A stretch of DNA of 64,000 bases. Source: Folioceros fuciformis. Taxonomy: Eukaryota > Anthocerotophyta > Anthocerotopsida > Anthocerotales. The stretch spans positions 323,260 to 387,259 of the forward strand of contig JBNGIO010006371.1 of assembly GCA_049999805.1 (NCBI GenBank). The letters run 5' to 3'. Of this stretch, positions 11,801-25,220 are shown one piece after another. Position numbers and translations under genes: made by a program. The notes beneath the pieces were generated by a model. The model was given only the letters and a program-made list of their open reading frames with translations, was not told where the DNA came from and searched no databases. How positions within the stretch are numbered: the first letter of the stretch is position 1; each line of letters begins with the position of its first letter.

Positions 11801-12844
11801 CTCACCTTTGAGATTAGTTCGAGGATTGCAACAAAAGAGGTTGATTCCCCTAACACCAGTTCGTTAGCAACTTGCCATCCTTCTTGTCACTCGCCCCCAT
11901 ACGAATCATGTCGCCCACATCAAAAAATCCTCACGGGCTTGATACTTGTTGGTCGCTGCTTATGATTCAAAAAGGGTCAAGCCAGAAATGACCAAAATGA
12001 TTTCACAGCTCAACGATCTGACTTCCCTTCCAGCATATCTCTTCCATTCCACTTCCCATCCGCCACTCATCTCAACTTTCTACAAAGTGTGAGTTGCCAG
12101 GCTTAGTGATGCAAAAGAACAAACATATTTATCATAAGACGGACTATCCTACACCGCCATGGGACTTCTCCCAGCAGCAATTTGTTCCATGGAGTGAACT
12201 AGCATAATGAGAAGCAGGTCTCCTCCGGGTTCCTTTTCTCGTCTCTTTCTTGTAAGGAAGCCCGGGGCTGTTTTGAAAGAGCTACGAAACGCGGCTGTGA
12301 AAATATCGCCGACAGGTGGAGGCCAGAGGAAAGCGGGCATCATAAACGAGAAACGGAATATAAAAAGAAGGAAGAAAAACCGTCTGAGGAGAATCCAGAA
12401 GTCTTAAAGAGAACGCATTTGTAGCTGAGTTACCCCGAAGAATGACCCGCCGGCCATGGAGGTGAGATCCCTGTGGTCTCATAAAGTCGCGTTAAGCGGC
12501 AGCGTGAGGACCACAGGTCAACCATATTTTACAGTCAATCCCTTGGTGGGAGCCGGCGGGTCGCTATGGCCGCGTCCCTATTTAGTAGCAGGACGCCCTG
12601 AACACGGCATAAGAGCGGTTCCCAGCCACTTCACTCCTCAGACCTGGCTACGTCTCGCATCTCGCTTCAAATTCTCATGCTTCCCCGCCTCGCTTGCATA
12701 CCATCTGACCACTCTAGCAACTGCGCTGGGGGCCCGGAATTCCGAGACTCAAGCGTCTCTTCTTTGGGATTCCGGTAGCACCGGACCTGCTCCTTGCGTG
12801 CTGGGCACTACGATTCGGAGTGGAACTTGACGTTTGCGGGCATC
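8842..12844. other. 4-kb intergenic region without a recognised gene
   Basis: The first ~300 bp are the sideroflexin promoter side and the last ~300 bp the peroxidase promoter side. Between them are only short frames on both strands, the longest being 243 aa at 10885-11616 (+). It has no family landmark and is overlapped by frames on the other strand. No RNA gene or transposon terminus was seen. Confidence 0.5.
8998..9004 (-). promoter_or_regulatory. TATA-like element upstream of sideroflexin
   Basis: Minus strand TATTTAA about 155 bp upstream of ATG 8841. The match to TATA is imperfect. Confidence 0.35.
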
Positions 12845-14148
<1,304 letters not shown>

Positions 14149-17100
14149 AGGGCGGTCACTGGTAGTCGCCTGTCTAACCCGTAATTGTTTCCCACGCGAT
14201 GGCGATGTTCATGCTGATCATCGTTGTATTTCCGTACGTCGTCCTCCATTGACAAATGGACCTAAACAACGACTTCACTGCACCAGTTTAATGACGTCAT
14301 CAGAAACCTCGTCCAAGCGATAGGTTCATCGTAAGAGGAGTCCTTCTGGAAGGGCCATGCTGGAGGGCCCAATGCTCCAAGGACCATTCTCGAAGGTTCA
14401 TGGTAAGACATGAAGTCGATATATGAGGATGCATTTTTAAAGGCAAGCGTGATAATATTAAGATGAGGGGAAACAAGAATAGCTTTATAATAGGAGCAAA
14501 GAGGAAAAATAGATGAATCATTATTCATCTTCTTCGTACACCAACCACTTCTATACTATAGTCGTCTTCATCAAGATATATCCTAAACCCTAAACCTGTC
14601 GATTAATTTGTGCCATTTATATGCTGCACCAAAATTCTTCCTACAATCAAGTTTCAATATTTTGTCATCCTCTCCTACAAACAAAGAAAATGATGCAGAT
14701 GCTATACCTCTATCATCGTCTTTGAATAGGCTTTGAAACATAAGTCTTTAGTTTTAATGTCGCTTAGAAAGCTTTCTTGCTGAATTTGAAGGGAAAGAAT
14801 GAGAGGAATAGTAGATTCTAAAATGAATTATACCATTAGTGACCACCATGGTGTTGGGGATTATGGTAAATGGTAAGTCCCATAAACCTCAATATGATGC
14901 CGATCTTATAATCTATCATAGAGTCTACTATTCCTATCAAAATGTGTGACCATAATAATTTCACTTGCAACTATAGTAGGTGGTAGTAATGGCATATATA
15001 TTAATTATAGAATATTATGTTACTATGTACAAGGGATAGAGAGATATTATCTAACATGTTTATAGAAGCAAAGTAAACATACTCTGTAGATATAGGGCAA
15101 CCATAAGCTATATATAGAGACTAGGGTCATTTTGAACTAAACAAACAAGAAGAATTTATTATTGACTATTCATCTGACAAGAACTCAACTTGAATTTCTA
15201 GGCAAGATTGTGGTAGTCATCTTGTCTAGGTCTTGTTTGAGTCATGAAGATATCATGTTTATGTAATTGCTCATAGCTAAGTTGTTGAGGATTAGTTAAG
15301 GAAGGTTTATAAAGGTCTTGTTTGAGTCATGTGGATATCATGTCACTATTTTTTCTTAGACATGCATATTTATAGCCCTTAGTCTTTGATTAGATGTTGA
15401 TTTATAGGAGAGTCTAAGAAGGACTAAGGGCTCTCTATATCTTGTGCTTGTCTAGGTATGAGGATGCCTCAAGTTTAGGTTTAGATGGCCCTTTACTTTT
15501 GCTACAAAGAGCTATCTAACAAGCCCTTTTTTATTCTTGCAGATTGAGATCGTCAATACGTAAACATAATAACACCGTCCAGTGAGTGAGGTGGGTGTCG
15601 TGGTTAATGAATTATTTTATTCCTACGAACAAGAAAGTAGAAAATATAATATAATTAAATTGTGCTATCAGAAATGGCTACATCATCAAAACTAAAGAAA
15701 TATATTTTCTTATTGAATAAGGTTTCTTAGAACTAGAGACAAACTTCACTTCTTAGAGATATGGGTTGTTTTTATATTAAAATCTAAAAAGGTTGTATTT
15801 GGATTTTTTTTTTCAATTTTAAGACCATCAATGATTGCATAACTAGATTTCACTTGTCTATCCTATTGTTTGCGTGAGGAGAAGTGGAATTGTTAATAGG
15901 GCAGTTAGTAATTTAGTATGTTGTAATTTTGTATGTTCAACCTTTAACCATTAGAGGTACAGGTTTGTTGGTGTTTTTTGATGTTGTTTTGATAGTCCTA
16001 CATGTTAGTAGGAAAATAAATCCTAAGTTTAATAGGATGTTAAGCATCAAGTGCTAGTTGGTGTCAGTTAAGTTTTCTGCAAATAACAAACATATATGAC
16101 AAGTAGGTTAGGAAATGAAGAGTTATTACGAACTTAGAGAAATCGAGAAAAGATTATGGACATGTGTGACCCTGCATAGTAGTAGTAGGAGACGGGTAGC
16201 ACACATATGTGGACAATACAGCTCATGGCAAGCGTAATTACAAAATGGACTCTTAGCTTGCACCCGCTCTCACACTCTAAAGGGTTGTTTTGCCTATGTC
16301 GACTCTTGTTGAGATAGTTTTGTGAAGTCATGAGAATTTGTTAGGAGAAGAAGTAATGCTCTTTCTCGAGGGACTAGTCCTTTATATACTTGGTGGATCA
16401 AAGGCTAAGAAGAACTCATAGTCAAATTTCTTGGTGTGTAGCAAGGAGAACTCATCGGGCTTTGGTGTTTTGGAAGCAGCCAACATTCTATATAAGATGG
16501 ACAGGGCTACCAAAGCGACTTGAGCAAGGCAAATGACAAGACTCGCAGGAGAAGTGGGGAAACTCACTTTTGATAGGGATGAATGTCATGCAATGTTGAC
16601 GAGGTAGGGTTAATGAACCCGCCACATGGCAGAGGTGCTTGCCAAGTAAGGCTGAGCATTCAAGGCAGCGCCAAAGAACCAATGACGCCAAAAGGTGACG
16701 CATGGAAATTGTGGAGCCTTGCGGCAGCCATTAAGAAGGGCCGCACAGGCAATACAAAGCATAGACGCGAATACAAGGTTGAATTGACTAATGTTTGCTA
16801 GAAGAGGTGGTCAGATGGATCCTCAGAGTTGACTAAGTAACATTGTGTAGATACTACGCGGATCAAAAGAATAAAGGCTTAAGACCCTATAGATGTATGT
16901 GCTGCTGTCTATCGTCGTTGGCATGTGAGAGGTAGTTGTAGAACTATTGAGTGTGAATGCGATGGACACAACCGTGCCAAGACAAGCACGACAGCTCTGA
17001 TCCGTTTATAGGTTCATAGCAGATTGAGCAACACATGGGACTGAAGGCAAAAATGTATATCTTATGAAAAATGGTAGGGAGAACAAGAAGCATGTCCTAG

Positions 17101-18924
17101 CTTCATGAAACGGTTACAATAACTAACCATGAAACAGTTACAATAACTAACTAACTCTCGTCTAGGGTTATAAAAAGTGCCCTATGTATATGTACTATAT
17201 ATTATAATTAAATACAATGTATTATATATTATAAATAAATACTCAACAAATAGGAAAGTGTAGAAGGTAGTGATGTTGTTGCTGGTGCTGAAGTAAGTGA
17301 GGGAAGTTGCAGGCCTAAGAAGTTAGGTGTAGAAGGTAGTGATGTTGTTGCTGGTGCTGAAGTTGGTGCTGAAGTAAGTGAGGGAAGTTGCAGGCCTAAG
17401 AAGTTAGGGTAAACCTTAAACTGACCCTTCATCGATAACAGTCTAAACCGACCCTCCATGGATAACAGTCTAAACTGACCCTCCATCTAGCAGTGAAGAA
17501 CCCCATGACCCTCCAAACCGACCCTCCATCTAGCAGTGAAGAACCCCATGACCCTCCATCGATAACAGTCTAAACCGACCCTCCATGGACAACAGTCTAA
17601 ACCGACCCTCCATCTAGCAGTGAAGAACCCCATCGCTTCTTCGTGGAAACGAAACCCAAGCTTGATTCTTTTGAACAGTTGCCTATGGTTTTGCCACCAC
17701 ATCTTCCAAAGTGAGATGCTTGGAAATCTTCACTATTTTGTCAAGTTCTAGCTCCAAGTCTTCTATGGCATCTAGATCTGCATACGTGCTTTCTAGTGCT
17801 CTGCCTATCTACCCCCCACCAAGGCTTCATCGTCGGATACAGTGTCCACTTCCTCCTCGAATATATGGAAACACCTTCGGTTGGGTCTGGAAGTCACATC
17901 TATTCTAAGTCTTCGGTAAGCCTAGGTGGACTATGTTTCTTCAGCTCGTGAGTCGGTGCTTGAAGGGGAAGTGTCCCGCATGGGACCCTTGTTCTAAGGA
18001 GACGAAGGGAGTCCGGCATGTAGAACCCTTAGGTCTGTCTGACCTTGAAAGTCACACCGTGCTTCCCAAAGTCGAACAAACACGAAGTGCCGTACAACAA
18101 GGTCTCCCTAACAAGACCAGTACCTCATGCCTGCCACCGGTTTCATTACGAGGTAGTCCAATTTGAATGCTTGTGGTAACTCATTGGAGAAAAACAATGG
18201 ACGTTTACTCGTCTGCTACTCAACTGGTCCACCATTCGTAGGAAGATACGCACCGGCTCGAAGGTGGAAAGGCCCCATTGTGTCACGTCTTCCTCCATGG
18301 TCAGGTTGACACACGATCCGGTATACAAGGGTACGCGCAACACGACACATCGGGTATTGTCTACATCAATCTCGAATGACGTAAGTCTACCACCCACACA
18401 ACATGTACATCAACAACCTATTGCTGCGTCGTGTTGGTTGCCTCCGATTGCGCCTCTCAAATTGCTTCTCGGACCATCTTATGTGAGCGAGGGCGGCTGC
18501 CGTAAGCTCACGATGAGGCGTTTGTTGAGGAGGTCAGAGGTTTGTTGGGCTCCCTGAGTGGCCAATGCCCCTTGAATCTTCGTGGGGGGGTGGTGCCGCC
18601 TCATGAGGCCCGCCTTTGATGGCGTTATCGTGAAAGGCCCCGGTGACCCCGACTGACGTCAGACCTTCAGAGTTTCTACTCCAAGATGTCCACCACTTCT
18701 TTGCTGATGTCTGGTGGGAAAACAATTAGGGGACGCGTCGAGCGGTGCAGTTTTTCAGACCGTACTAGAAGGGGGTGGGCGATGCTCCTGCGGAGTGCCT
18801 TTGTCCCTTCCCTCCCATCACTCGTCTACGACTTTGGTGCGAGTTTCCACTCGTCCCACCATAGCTTCTTTGGAGTCGCTTCTCTCCCATCACTTGTCGG
18901 TTGTGGTAAGTACAACAGCCTCCT
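14149..18924. other. AT-rich intergenic region with repeats, no recognised gene
   Basis: 14.2-17.2 kb is strongly AT-rich with only short frames. A telomere-like cctaaaccctaaacc occurs near 14580. Tandem duplications lie at 17258-17625. The 17.7-18.9 kb part is less AT-rich, but its short frames on both strands match nothing I know. Decayed transposon DNA is likely, but no termini were identified. Confidence 0.5.
17258..17625. repeat. Two adjacent tandem duplications
   Basis: A ~70-80 bp unit (starting gtgtagaaggtagtgatgtt) occurs at 17258 and 17327. The second copy has an extra 12-bp internal duplication (ttggtgctgaag). From ~17420 a different unit, built from taaaccgaccctccat and ctagcagtgaagaacccc, repeats in mixed order to ~17625. 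Confidence 0.85.
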
Positions 18925-21900
18925 TCAAGAGCCAAAAGTCCGCATGTGCAGCTGCTTACTGCACAGACGCGTCTTGACCACGTCCGCAACCAAAAACCCA
19001 TGCACTATTCCGCTCATGTCGGTCCACCAGCTCTGGCCTGGCTGCTTCCATGCCCTGATTCTTTTCCTTCTCCTCTGCGTCTCCTGGGCCAGTTCCCACA
19101 TCTGAGCACTGCTATATATGTTTGACATGGACGCATATGCTGCGGCGTTCGTCTGGTCTAGCTTTATTGCTTCCTGAAAGGCGTGGGATCCAACCTCCAC
19201 ATTGTTCCACTTTTGACAAGCACCCAATAGTGTGTGCCACACTGCAGCACCTGGAAGTCCGGGCATTTTTGCTATTAAAGCTAGTGCTTCGTCCAAGTGT
19301 CCTGCACGACCCAGAAGATCCACCATGCATGTGTAGTGGTCCGCTGTGAGAATAACACAACTGCTTCTGCTTATGGCCTCGAAGTACTCTCGTCCCTTGT
19401 CCACGAGACCCGTATGGCTGCATACTGTAAGTACACTCAGGAAGGTGATGTCGTCTGGTTGCTTGCCATCCTCTCTCATTCTGAGAACCAAGTCGAATAC
19501 CTGGTCGCTGTCTCCTTGACGAGTGTATCCAACAATCAATGCATTCCAAACAAAAACATCTCGTTTGGGCAATGCCTCAAACACCTGCTGCGCATCCACC
19601 ATGCTCCCACACTTCCCGTACATGTCTATCAAACTGGCGGCTACGAGCACATCAGCCTGAAGCCCTTGCTCCTTAATCTGTGCATGAAGCTGCCTCCCGA
19701 GGTGTAATGCAGCGACCTTTGCACAGGACTGCAGGAGACAAACAAACGTCACAGAGTCAAGTGCAGCCACTCCTTCATCTTGCATAGCCTTGTAAAGAGC
19801 AAGTGCTTCCTGCCCCAGGCCGTGCTGGGAATACCCTGCTATCATGGAACTCCAGGTCACCACACACTTTTCACCAAGCCTGTCAAACACCTCTCGGGCA
19901 TCCTCCAGGCTGCCGCACTTGATGTACATATTCATTAGACTGCTGGCTACAAAACCATCAGCTTCCAACCGTTCGTCTCTGACACGTTCATGAAGTTGCT
20001 TTCCTGTCTCCAAAGCTAGGATGCCCAAACTTGCACATGCCTGCAGAAGGCTCACAAACATCACAGAATCCGGTGCAACGACACCTTCTCTCTGCATTGC
20101 ACTGTAAAGGTTAAGTGCTTGTTCACCCATGCCCCACTGTGCATACCCTGCTAACAGAGAAGTCCACATCACCACATCCTTTTCATCAAGCCCATCAAAC
20201 ACTTTTCGAGCATCTTCCAAGCTGCCACACTTCGCATACATGTTCACTAAACTGCTGGCTACAAACACATCCACTTCATATCCTTGTTCCCTGATTTGTT
20301 GATGAAGTTGATGCCCCATCTCCAAAGCAGGCGTGCCTACACTGGCACATGCCTGCAGGAGGCTCACAAACGTTGGGGAGTCAGGTGCGGCCATACCTTT
20401 TCCTTGCATATCCCTGTAAAGACAAAGGGCTTCCTGACCCATGCCATTCCGAGAGTAACCTGCGATGAGAGACGTCCACATCACCACATCCTTTTCACCA
20501 CTGCTGTTGAACACGTTTCCAGCATCTTCCAAGCTGCCACACTTCACATACATGTTTACCAGGCTGCTGGCTACAAACACATCGGTTTCATGTCCAAGTT
20601 CCCTGATCAGTGCATGAAGCTGCTTCCCCTTCTCCAAGACCGAGTTCCCCACACTTGCACATGCCTGCAGGAGGCATACAAATGTCACCGAATCAGCAGC
20701 AAAATTGCCGTCTTCTTCCATCGTGCTGTACAGACTGAGGGCTTCCTGCCCCATCCCATGCTGGGAATATCCCGCAATCATGGCGTTCCACGTAATCACA
20801 GATTTCTGACCAAGTCTATCGAACACTTCCCGAGCATGCCGTAGGCTGCCACACTTTGCGTACATATTCACCAGACTGCCAGCTACTACCACATCGGAGA
20901 GCAATCCTTGTTCCCTAATTTGTGCATGAAGCTGTTTTCCCTTCGCCAAAGCTGGGAACCCTAGACCTGCACATGCCTGCAGCAGGCAAACAAAGGTCAC
21001 AGAATCGGGTGCAACAAAGCCTTCCTCTTGCATAGCACGGTAGAGATGAAGGGCTTCGTACCCCACGCCTTGCTGGGAATATCCTGCTATAATGACACTC
21101 CAAGTCACCACATCTTTACGAGGAAGACTGTCAAACACTCTTCGAGAATCTTCCAAGCTGCCACATTTTGCATACATGTCCACCAAGCAACTGCTGACGA
21201 ACAAATCAGGCTCAATGCCAGAAGCCAACACATCACCGTGCACCTGTTTCCCAGATTTCAAGTCTCCTCCCCTCGCACAGGCCTGTAGGGCTGCTACAAA
21301 GACGTGACCATTTGGTTTCACACTTGTCCTGCGCATCGAATGGTACAGTTGTATGGCTTCAGCATACTGTCGGTGTTTCACATGTGCACCAATCACAGCA
21401 CACCATGTAAAGACATCCGGTTCAGAAACCATATCGAACACATCCATAGCTTCTCCCAACCTAGCATGAGAAACGTACATCCGCAGAATGTGGTTGCCCA
21501 AGAACGTGTCCGACCCATACCCCTCCTTCACAATCAAAGCGTGAGTACAACGAGCCAGAGGCAGATCCTTCTTGGCCACGCACTCCTTGAGAACCCTGTA
21601 AAAGAGAGATTTGGGCGAGAGACACAGTGTATGCACCAGGACTCCCAGAGCCTCAACAGCCTCCGTTAGCAGCTCCTGCTGACACAGCTTGCTGACGGTT
21701 TCAACCGTTACATTCCTTTCGTATCCTGCAAGCCTGCCATCCTCCAAGCTCCCGTCCCATCCAGGACAACCAGGAACTATTTGCACATCCAGAGAAGGCG
21801 TCTGCGCAGCAATGGTAGCAGACTTATCCAACTCCCGGGGCTGGAAACCACGAGAACCTTCTCTACAGGAAACAAAATTCGCCACAAGACCACTTGGGCG

Positions 21901-21927
21901 TGTAAAGACCCGTCTCCAGCTAGGCAT
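18925..21927 (-). CDS. PLS-class pentatricopeptide repeat protein, E1/E2 type without DYW domain
   Basis: Intronless 1000-aa gene. The Arg-containing amphipathic N-terminus (MPSWRRVFTRPSGLVANF) suggests import into mitochondria or plastids. From about residue 90 the protein is a run of PLS triplets with typical motifs (SLVNMYAKCGSLEDA, VVTWNAMIAGYSQHG, DSVTFVCLLQACASVG). The end has the DHYTCMVDLLGRAG segment, an E1 motif (AAVWHTLLGAC) and an E2 motif (RAWKQPGQSWW...IVHGFLVAD). It then stops after a short unrelated tail, so no DYW deaminase domain. Known: such proteins bind organelle RNA and may recruit a DYW partner for C-to-U editing. Residues 5/last of the seven P motifs read C/N, S/D, N/D, T/D, T/D, S/D, N/D. 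It is a paralogue of the gene at 46608, sharing the same N-terminal family segment and 312-bp modules. Confidence 0.95.
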   Translation of the reverse strand: MPSWRRVFTRPSGLVANFVSCREGSRGFQPRELDKSATIAAQTPSLDVQIVPGCPGWDGSLEDGRLAGYERNVTVETVSKLCQQELLTEAVEALGVLVHTLCLSPKSLFYRVLKECVAKKDLPLARCTHALIVKEGYGSDTFLGNHILRMYVSHARLGEAMDVFDMVSEPDVFTWCAVIGAHVKHRQYAEAIQLYHSMRRTSVKPNGHVFVAALQACARGGDLKSGKQVHGDVLASGIEPDLFVSSCLVDMYAKCGSLEDSRRVFDSLPRKDVVTWSVIIAGYSQQGVGYEALHLYRAMQEEGFVAPDSVTFVCLLQACAGLGFPALAKGKQLHAQIREQGLLSDVVVAGSLVNMYAKCGSLRHAREVFDRLGQKSVITWNAMIAGYSQHGMGQEALSLYSTMEEDGNFAADSVTFVCLLQACASVGNSVLEKGKQLHALIRELGHETDVFVASSLVNMYVKCGSLEDAGNVFNSSGEKDVVMWTSLIAGYSRNGMGQEALCLYRDMQGKGMAAPDSPTFVSLLQACASVGTPALEMGHQLHQQIREQGYEVDVFVASSLVNMYAKCGSLEDARKVFDGLDEKDVVMWTSLLAGYAQWGMGEQALNLYSAMQREGVVAPDSVMFVSLLQACASLGILALETGKQLHERVRDERLEADGFVASSLMNMYIKCGSLEDAREVFDRLGEKCVVTWSSMIAGYSQHGLGQEALALYKAMQDEGVAALDSVTFVCLLQSCAKVAALHLGRQLHAQIKEQGLQADVLVAASLIDMYGKCGSMVDAQQVFEALPKRDVFVWNALIVGYTRQGDSDQVFDLVLRMREDGKQPDDITFLSVLTVCSHTGLVDKGREYFEAISRSSCVILTADHYTCMVDLLGRAGHLDEALALIAKMPGLPGAAVWHTLLGACQKWNNVEVGSHAFQEAIKLDQTNAAAYASMSNIYSSAQMWELAQETQRRRKRIRAWKQPGQSWWTDMSGIVHGFLVADVVKTRLCSKQLHMRTFGS

Positions 21928-22644
21928 CCTCTAAGACGAAATGACTTTCCTCCAGATTGTTGCACGATGCATCTGCGTTGCAAGGCAACAGCTGATTCCT
22001 TAGTAGCACTCCTAGAGGACATGTTATCCTCATAGACAGCCATGGTACATAGGAGCAACAGCTGCGTCTATGGATGCTTGTCTTTCTTGCACAAAGAAAG
22101 GGAATTTGCTTCCCACAAGTATGCCATACGACGAGTCCCCGTCTATCGTTCGGCAGAGTCGGAAACTCAGAGAACACTCAAATAACAGCTTTACTGCAGA
22201 AGTTGTGTATACAGATGGAAAGGAATGGAGTACGTATTTTGAAAACGGGATGGGAAAGGTTTGAAAAAGAGATGAAATTTTTTCTTAAGATGGCATAACA
22301 TAAGTGCACGAATTTAAATTTTGTTGCTTATGATATGGCTTTGAACCTATTTTATAGTCTATAATATTCAATAATTTATGCTAAGATTAGTTCAATTTGT
22401 GGTTTTTAATCATCATGGTCTTATCCTCGCCAACCACCCTTACACATAACTAGGACAAAGTAGCTAGCATTGTTTTACGTTATGCGTTAAGAAAATCAAA
22501 GATTCTAATGAATTTTGCTTTACTTTATTTTACTAGAAAATCAAAGATTCCAACAAACTTTGCTTTTCTTGTATGCTACTAGAAATTCAAACATTCCAAC
22601 AATCTTTGGAACACACCATCAATTTGCCACCACATACACCAATT

Positions 22645-22666
22645 ACCCTAAACCCTAAACCCTAAA
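22645..22666. repeat. Interstitial telomere-type repeat (CCCTAAA x3)
   Basis: Three consecutive copies of the plant telomere unit CCCTAAA in an AT-rich spacer. Confidence 0.85.
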
Positions 22667-24078
22667 GTCGTGTACTGATCCTGCTCAAAAAAAAGGAACA
22701 ATCAACCACATGCATTCTATTTCACATCACCATTGTGCACGAAAGTATGTATCCACTTGGACAACATAGAATTACAGCTTGGTCCAATGTATCTTACATT
22801 TTACACACTTTTTGTTTGCCAACTCCTGTAATCTTAGCTAAGTCTCTTCTTTTGCTTGTTGGCTGTTGATCCTTGAAGATCAGTCCCTATAAGAAAATCA
22901 AGACACACTAAAAATATCCTCTGCACAATCATCGCTAATACCCAAACTCAACTAGCGATAAACATCACTAAGATTCAATTTCGTGACAGAGATCGCTTTA
23001 ATCGAAGCGACTTCGAAATATAGGAGATGCACATAGATGCCCTCCTCCAAAAACATGACCTTAGATCAATTGTGGGTGACACATGGTTGTCACCTTTCCT
23101 CATGTCAACACCACTTGCCATATAAGATCAAGTGGAAGCTTAGATAAAGAAGAGCAAGGGAGCATGCCATGTCTTCATTTTAAGACTCGACAAGACAATA
23201 GTCCATAGTCCAACACACGCAAGGTCAGACAACTACACATGGTATCTTAAAGGTATCTCAAAACATGTTTTAGGCATAGTGTTCCTTATGTTTGGTGGAA
23301 GACAATTTTACTCACTCTACATGAAGGACATTGAGAACATGAAGCAACACATATACAACTTACATATACTTAAATTTTTGCACACTTAACAGCTCCAAAG
23401 TTTTAACAAATGACCAACTATTTTTTCTAAGACTTATAGACGATTGCCTTCTTTTCATGTTGCTATTGCTAAGCACGATGTGTTCATTAGGAGAGCAAAA
23501 AAATAAAATGGTAGGGATTGGAGGATAACAAGAAAGTAGAAGCGAACACAAGGTAGTGGGCATGTCATGCTTGTTGTTGTCCTCGTAGGCATCAAGTTTT
23601 GTTTGTCTGCTATGGCTCTCATGTCGCTATATCTCAACAATGTTGTTGTTGCCTTGCTACTACTCGAAAAGGCTGCTTGCTCATTGCCCCACATTCATGG
23701 TAGAGCTTGCTACTACTCTCCTACAAATGCTTGGAGGCAAGCCTACTAGATGACCCAGGTTTTGTGCCTTGACACCTTAGGCGATTGAAGTTTTTGTACT
23801 TAGTGTTGCTTATGCACATGTTTTATGTTTCGCAGGTTAAGAGTTAAAGATTAAACTTGAATAACATAGCACCTAATCACGTTATAGCGACGAAATCATA
23901 TTCTTTACAAAGGATATCGAGAATCAAGCTTAGAAACCAAAGAACTGCACACTATATATGTAGGTCACATGTATAAAGAAAAAACACTTTGAAATTGTCT
24001 GGTTTTGTCATATTTCAAACTTAGGTTGTCTTTGACGTCAATCTTTTTATTACGGCAATTAGGCAATAGTATGTTTGT

Positions 24079-24597
24079 ATGTGTAGATTTGGGCAACAAC
24101 AGAAGAAAACAATGCAGCCTTTTGGGATACCATATATGGTTCGAAAATCTATTTCTACTTCTGAAATAAGGAGAATAGGTTTTACACAAGAAGTACTTAC
24201 TCCAACTAGTCCAAGACCTTTGCGCCCTTTTCTTACCCGCACATATTGGGATAATCAATATACCAAGATGAAGAGAAATTTAAAGTGGCAAACAATCTTA
24301 ACGAAATGTTTCATTTGTAGGTCAAAGAAGGAGGAAACCATAGATGAAAGTGATACAGAGTCACATATTGTGGGAGCAATAGAGTTACCTCTCCGTAGCC
24401 CAACAACCGAAGGAACTCTTAACCAAGAGTTTATAAATATATTATCTTATGGACCTTTGCCAACCATCCACGAAGACTGGGTTGGAGAAGGATACATATG
24501 CAAGAAGGGTCCTAGTTATCTTAAACACATTAGCGTTAAAAGGAAACACCAAGAACTCCATGTTAACATCAAATATACTAAACGCTTGGTGTTTTAG
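24079..24597 (+). CDS. Unrecognised open frame, possibly not a gene
   Basis: This frame encodes 172 aa, basic overall, with a CFICRSKKEE segment and no motif I recognise. It lies in AT-rich DNA with telomere-like sequence just downstream. There is no TATA box close by and no sign of exons on either side. It may be a chance frame or a fragment of a decayed gene. Confidence 0.2.
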   Translation: MCRFGQQQKKTMQPFGIPYMVRKSISTSEIRRIGFTQEVLTPTSPRPLRPFLTRTYWDNQYTKMKRNLKWQTILTKCFICRSKKEETIDESDTESHIVGAIELPLRSPTTEGTLNQEFINILSYGPLPTIHEDWVGEGYICKKGPSYLKHISVKRKHQELHVNIKYTKRLVF

Positions 24598-24798
24598 AGT
24601 TTAGGGTTTTATTTCTTTAGAATTAGGATGCTTAGCTATGTTTTCCGTCCTTATTGACTTACGTCATGTACTATTTTGAATCAATTATTTTAGAACAACC
24701 TCTGTGTGGTAAACATATTCGTATACATATCGGACGACGAAGACAAGAGGGTCTATAAAAGATCTCCATTTACATTATGATAAGTGTTTTGTTGTTGG

Positions 24799-24829
24799 AA
24801 ACCCTAAACCCATGTCGGGTTTAGGGTTT
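24799..24829. repeat. Head-to-head telomere-motif palindrome
   Basis: AAACCCTAAACCC (24799-24811) and its perfect complement GGGTTTAGGGTTT (24817-24829) are separated by the 5-base spacer atgtc. It can form a 13-bp stem hairpin. Confidence 0.9.
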
Positions 24830-25027
24830 TCCAAATTTAGGGCAATATTTGGATAGGAAGTTAGATTCATTTCAAATAATATTCTAATATCTACATGAAT
24901 CTTAAACACCTTAATTGTTAGATGAAGACAATCATGAGTGAGTTTGTTGTTCGATATCTACACGAAATATTAAGTTCTCCATTCTTAAGGTGAATACCTA
25001 GATAGAGTGTGAACGTAGTATGAAGGG

Positions 25028-25048
25028 CTTAGGGTTTAGGGTTTAGGA
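25028..25048. repeat. Interstitial telomere-type repeat (TTTAGGG)
   Basis: cttagggtttagggtttagg is nearly three units of TTTAGGG, in the opposite orientation to the copy at 22645. Confidence 0.8.
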
Positions 25049-25212
25049 TTTACACCTAGATAGGTAGGTGTAATGTGTATAGGTATTCAACTATGTTTGT
25101 TTTTTTTTGCAACAGTGAATACCTGTATACATGTTGGTTTGTTGCAATAGCAAAAAAACGGTGACGCCTTGGGGGTTGTTGGGTAGTAATGCTGGATAAG
25201 ACAAGCAAGCAG

Positions 25213-25220
25213 TATAAAAT
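25213..25220 (+). promoter_or_regulatory. TATA box of the LRR receptor kinase gene
   Basis: TATAAAAT about 270 bp before ATG 25486. It lies inside the longer open frame that begins at 25189, which argues against that upstream start. Confidence 0.5.

Noticed and set aside
14149-17250. A hidden retrotransposon in the AT-rich block
   Set aside because: I found no paired LTR ends, primer-binding site or pol motifs.
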